Shown here piece after piece: positions 63,176 through 64,000 of a stretch of 64,000 nucleotides of DNA; the first letter of the stretch is position 1; each line of letters opens with the position of its first letter. A program made the position numbers and the translations under genes. Location: assembly GCF_033097365.1 (NCBI RefSeq), contig NZ_AP028461.1, forward strand, positions 9,327,501 to 9,391,500. The letters are read 5' to 3'. Below the pieces are notes generated by a model that was not told where the DNA came from, searched no databases, and saw only the letters and a list, made by a program, of their open reading frames with translations. This DNA is from Actinoplanes sichuanensis. Lineage in GTDB: Bacteria; Actinomycetota; Actinomycetes; Mycobacteriales; Micromonosporaceae.

Positions 63176-64000
63176 CTATCGGATGGTCAGGCCGTCCTTG
63201 GCATCGGCCAGGTCGATCAGGACCGTCGAACCGTCCCGGACCCGGCCGGCCAACAGTGCCTTGGCCAGCAGGTCGCCGATCGACGACTGGATCAGCCGGC
63301 GCAGGGGCCGGGCGCCGTAGATCGGGTCGTAACCGTGCTCACCCAGCCAATCGATCGCGGACTGGGTCACCTGGAGCGTGAGGCGCCGCTCGGCGAGCCG
63401 GTCCCGCAGGCGGGCCAGCTGGATGTCGACGATCCGGGTCAGGTTCTCCTTGGTGAGCGCGTGGAAGACCACGATGTCGTCGAGCCGGTTCAGGAACTCC
63501 GGCTTGAAGTGCGCCCGGACGGCGGCCAGCACCTCATCGTGGCGCTCCTCGTCGCTCATCGTGAAGTCCGAGTTCGCCGAGCCCAGGTTCGACGTGAGGA
63601 CCAGGATGGCGTTGCGGAAGTCGACCGTACGCCCCTGGCCGTCGGTGAGACGCCCGTCGTCGAGGACCTGGAGCAGCAGGTCGAAGACGTCCGGGTGGGC
63701 CTTCTCCACCTCGTCCAACAACACCACGCTGTACGGTCGGCGCCGCACCGCCTCGGTGAGTTGACCACCCTCCTCGTAGCCGACGTACCCGGGTGGCGCA
63801 CCGACCAGCCGGGCCACCGAGTGTTTCTCGGCATACTCGCTCATGTCGATGCGGACCATCGCGCGCTCATCGTCGAAGAGGAACCCGGCGAGCGCCTTGA
63901 CCAGCTCGGTCTTGCCGACACCGGTGGGGCCGAGGAACAGGAAACTGCCGGTCGGCCGATCCGGGTCGGCGATCCCGGCCCGGGCCCGGCGCACCGCACC
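63176..64000 (-). CDS. clpB: ATP-dependent chaperone ClpB, C-terminal part (cut by window edge)
   Basis: About 275 C-terminal residues of a Hsp100 disaggregase are visible. The second AAA+ domain has Walker [21 protein letters not shown], Walker [16 protein letters not shown] and sensor SNLGS, followed by the C-terminal small domain ([27 protein letters not shown]). There is no ClpP-binding loop or signature separate from ClpB, so ClpB is preferred over ClpC. The N-terminus and first AAA+ domain lie beyond position 64000. Confidence 0.95.
   Translation of the reverse strand, partial: GAVRRARAGIADPDRPTGSFLFLGPTGVGKTELVKALAGFLFDDERAMVRIDMSEYAEKHSVARLVGAPPGYVGYEEGGQLTEAVRRRPYSVVLLDEVEKAHPDVFDLLLQVLDDGRLTDGQGRTVDFRNAILVLTSNLGSANSDFTMSDEERHDEVLAAVRAHFKPEFLNRLDDIVVFHALTKENLTRIVDIQLARLRDRLAERRLTLQVTQSAIDWLGEHGYDPIYGARPLRRLIQSSIGDLLAKALLAGRVRDGSTVLIDLADAKDGLTIR

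Overview
The window is high-GC actinobacterial chromosome, most likely from Micromonosporaceae (Actinoplanes or a close relative). The support is the 16S rRNA 5' half, a BldC regulator, the actinobacteria-typical DUF3073 and DUF3151 proteins, many GTG starts, a LitR-type carotenoid cluster, and many genes that appear to start directly at a TANNNT -10 box (leaderless). No phage, plasmid, insertion sequence or CRISPR array is visible.

Layout. 1-1100: 5' part of a 16S rRNA gene on the minus strand with leader and promoter. 1.3-3.6 kb: a DUF2231/Rieske membrane protein and an FAD disulfide-type oxidoreductase. 3.8-10.5 kb: a divergent light-response island, with crtB and phr (photolyase) on the minus strand and crtE, crtI, idi and a MerR/B12-domain regulator on the plus strand. 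It should make lycopene or its precursors; no cyclase is present. 10.6-10.9 kb: tRNA-Glu, tRNA-Asp and tRNA-Phe. 11-17 kb: envelope proteins, including three tandem secreted RTX-repeat paralogues and a lone FtsX-like extracellular domain. 17-25 kb: thioesterase, PrsW-type protease, KptA RNA 2'-phosphotransferase, methyltransferase, BldC and valine/leucine dehydrogenase. 25.3-26.6 kb: a compact radical SAM/RiPP pair whose precursor ends in aromatic-X-N/H triplets.

26.8-45.4 kb is dominated by purine biosynthesis (purM, purF, purL, purQ, purS, purB, purD, purA). Interspersed are SCP2-type proteins, a disordered-tail membrane protein, a secreted trypsin-like protease, an MFS exporter with its ArsR regulator, and a two-component system. 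No purC is seen. 45.4-53.4 kb carries a diacylglycerol-kinase-like protein, a proline-rich MinD/ParA ATPase, DUF3151, an ADP-ribosylglycohydrolase, a LOG-like protein and class II fructose-bisphosphate aldolase. 53.6-57.7 kb is a bacterial RNA-repair operon (Hen1 and Pnkp) preceded by a small acidic ORF. 57.7-64 kb holds a DedA protein, a class II aldolase, an ArsR repressor, two membrane proteins and the 3' end of clpB, cut by the window edge.

The least ordinary items are the cyclophane-type RiPP pair, the LitR-like regulator with a Trp-to-Tyr change at the predicted B12-capping position plus direct repeats at the crtE promoter, the RTX tandem with a shared 21-bp upstream element, and the Hen1-Pnkp cassette. 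All assignments come from reading the sequence; no searches were run.
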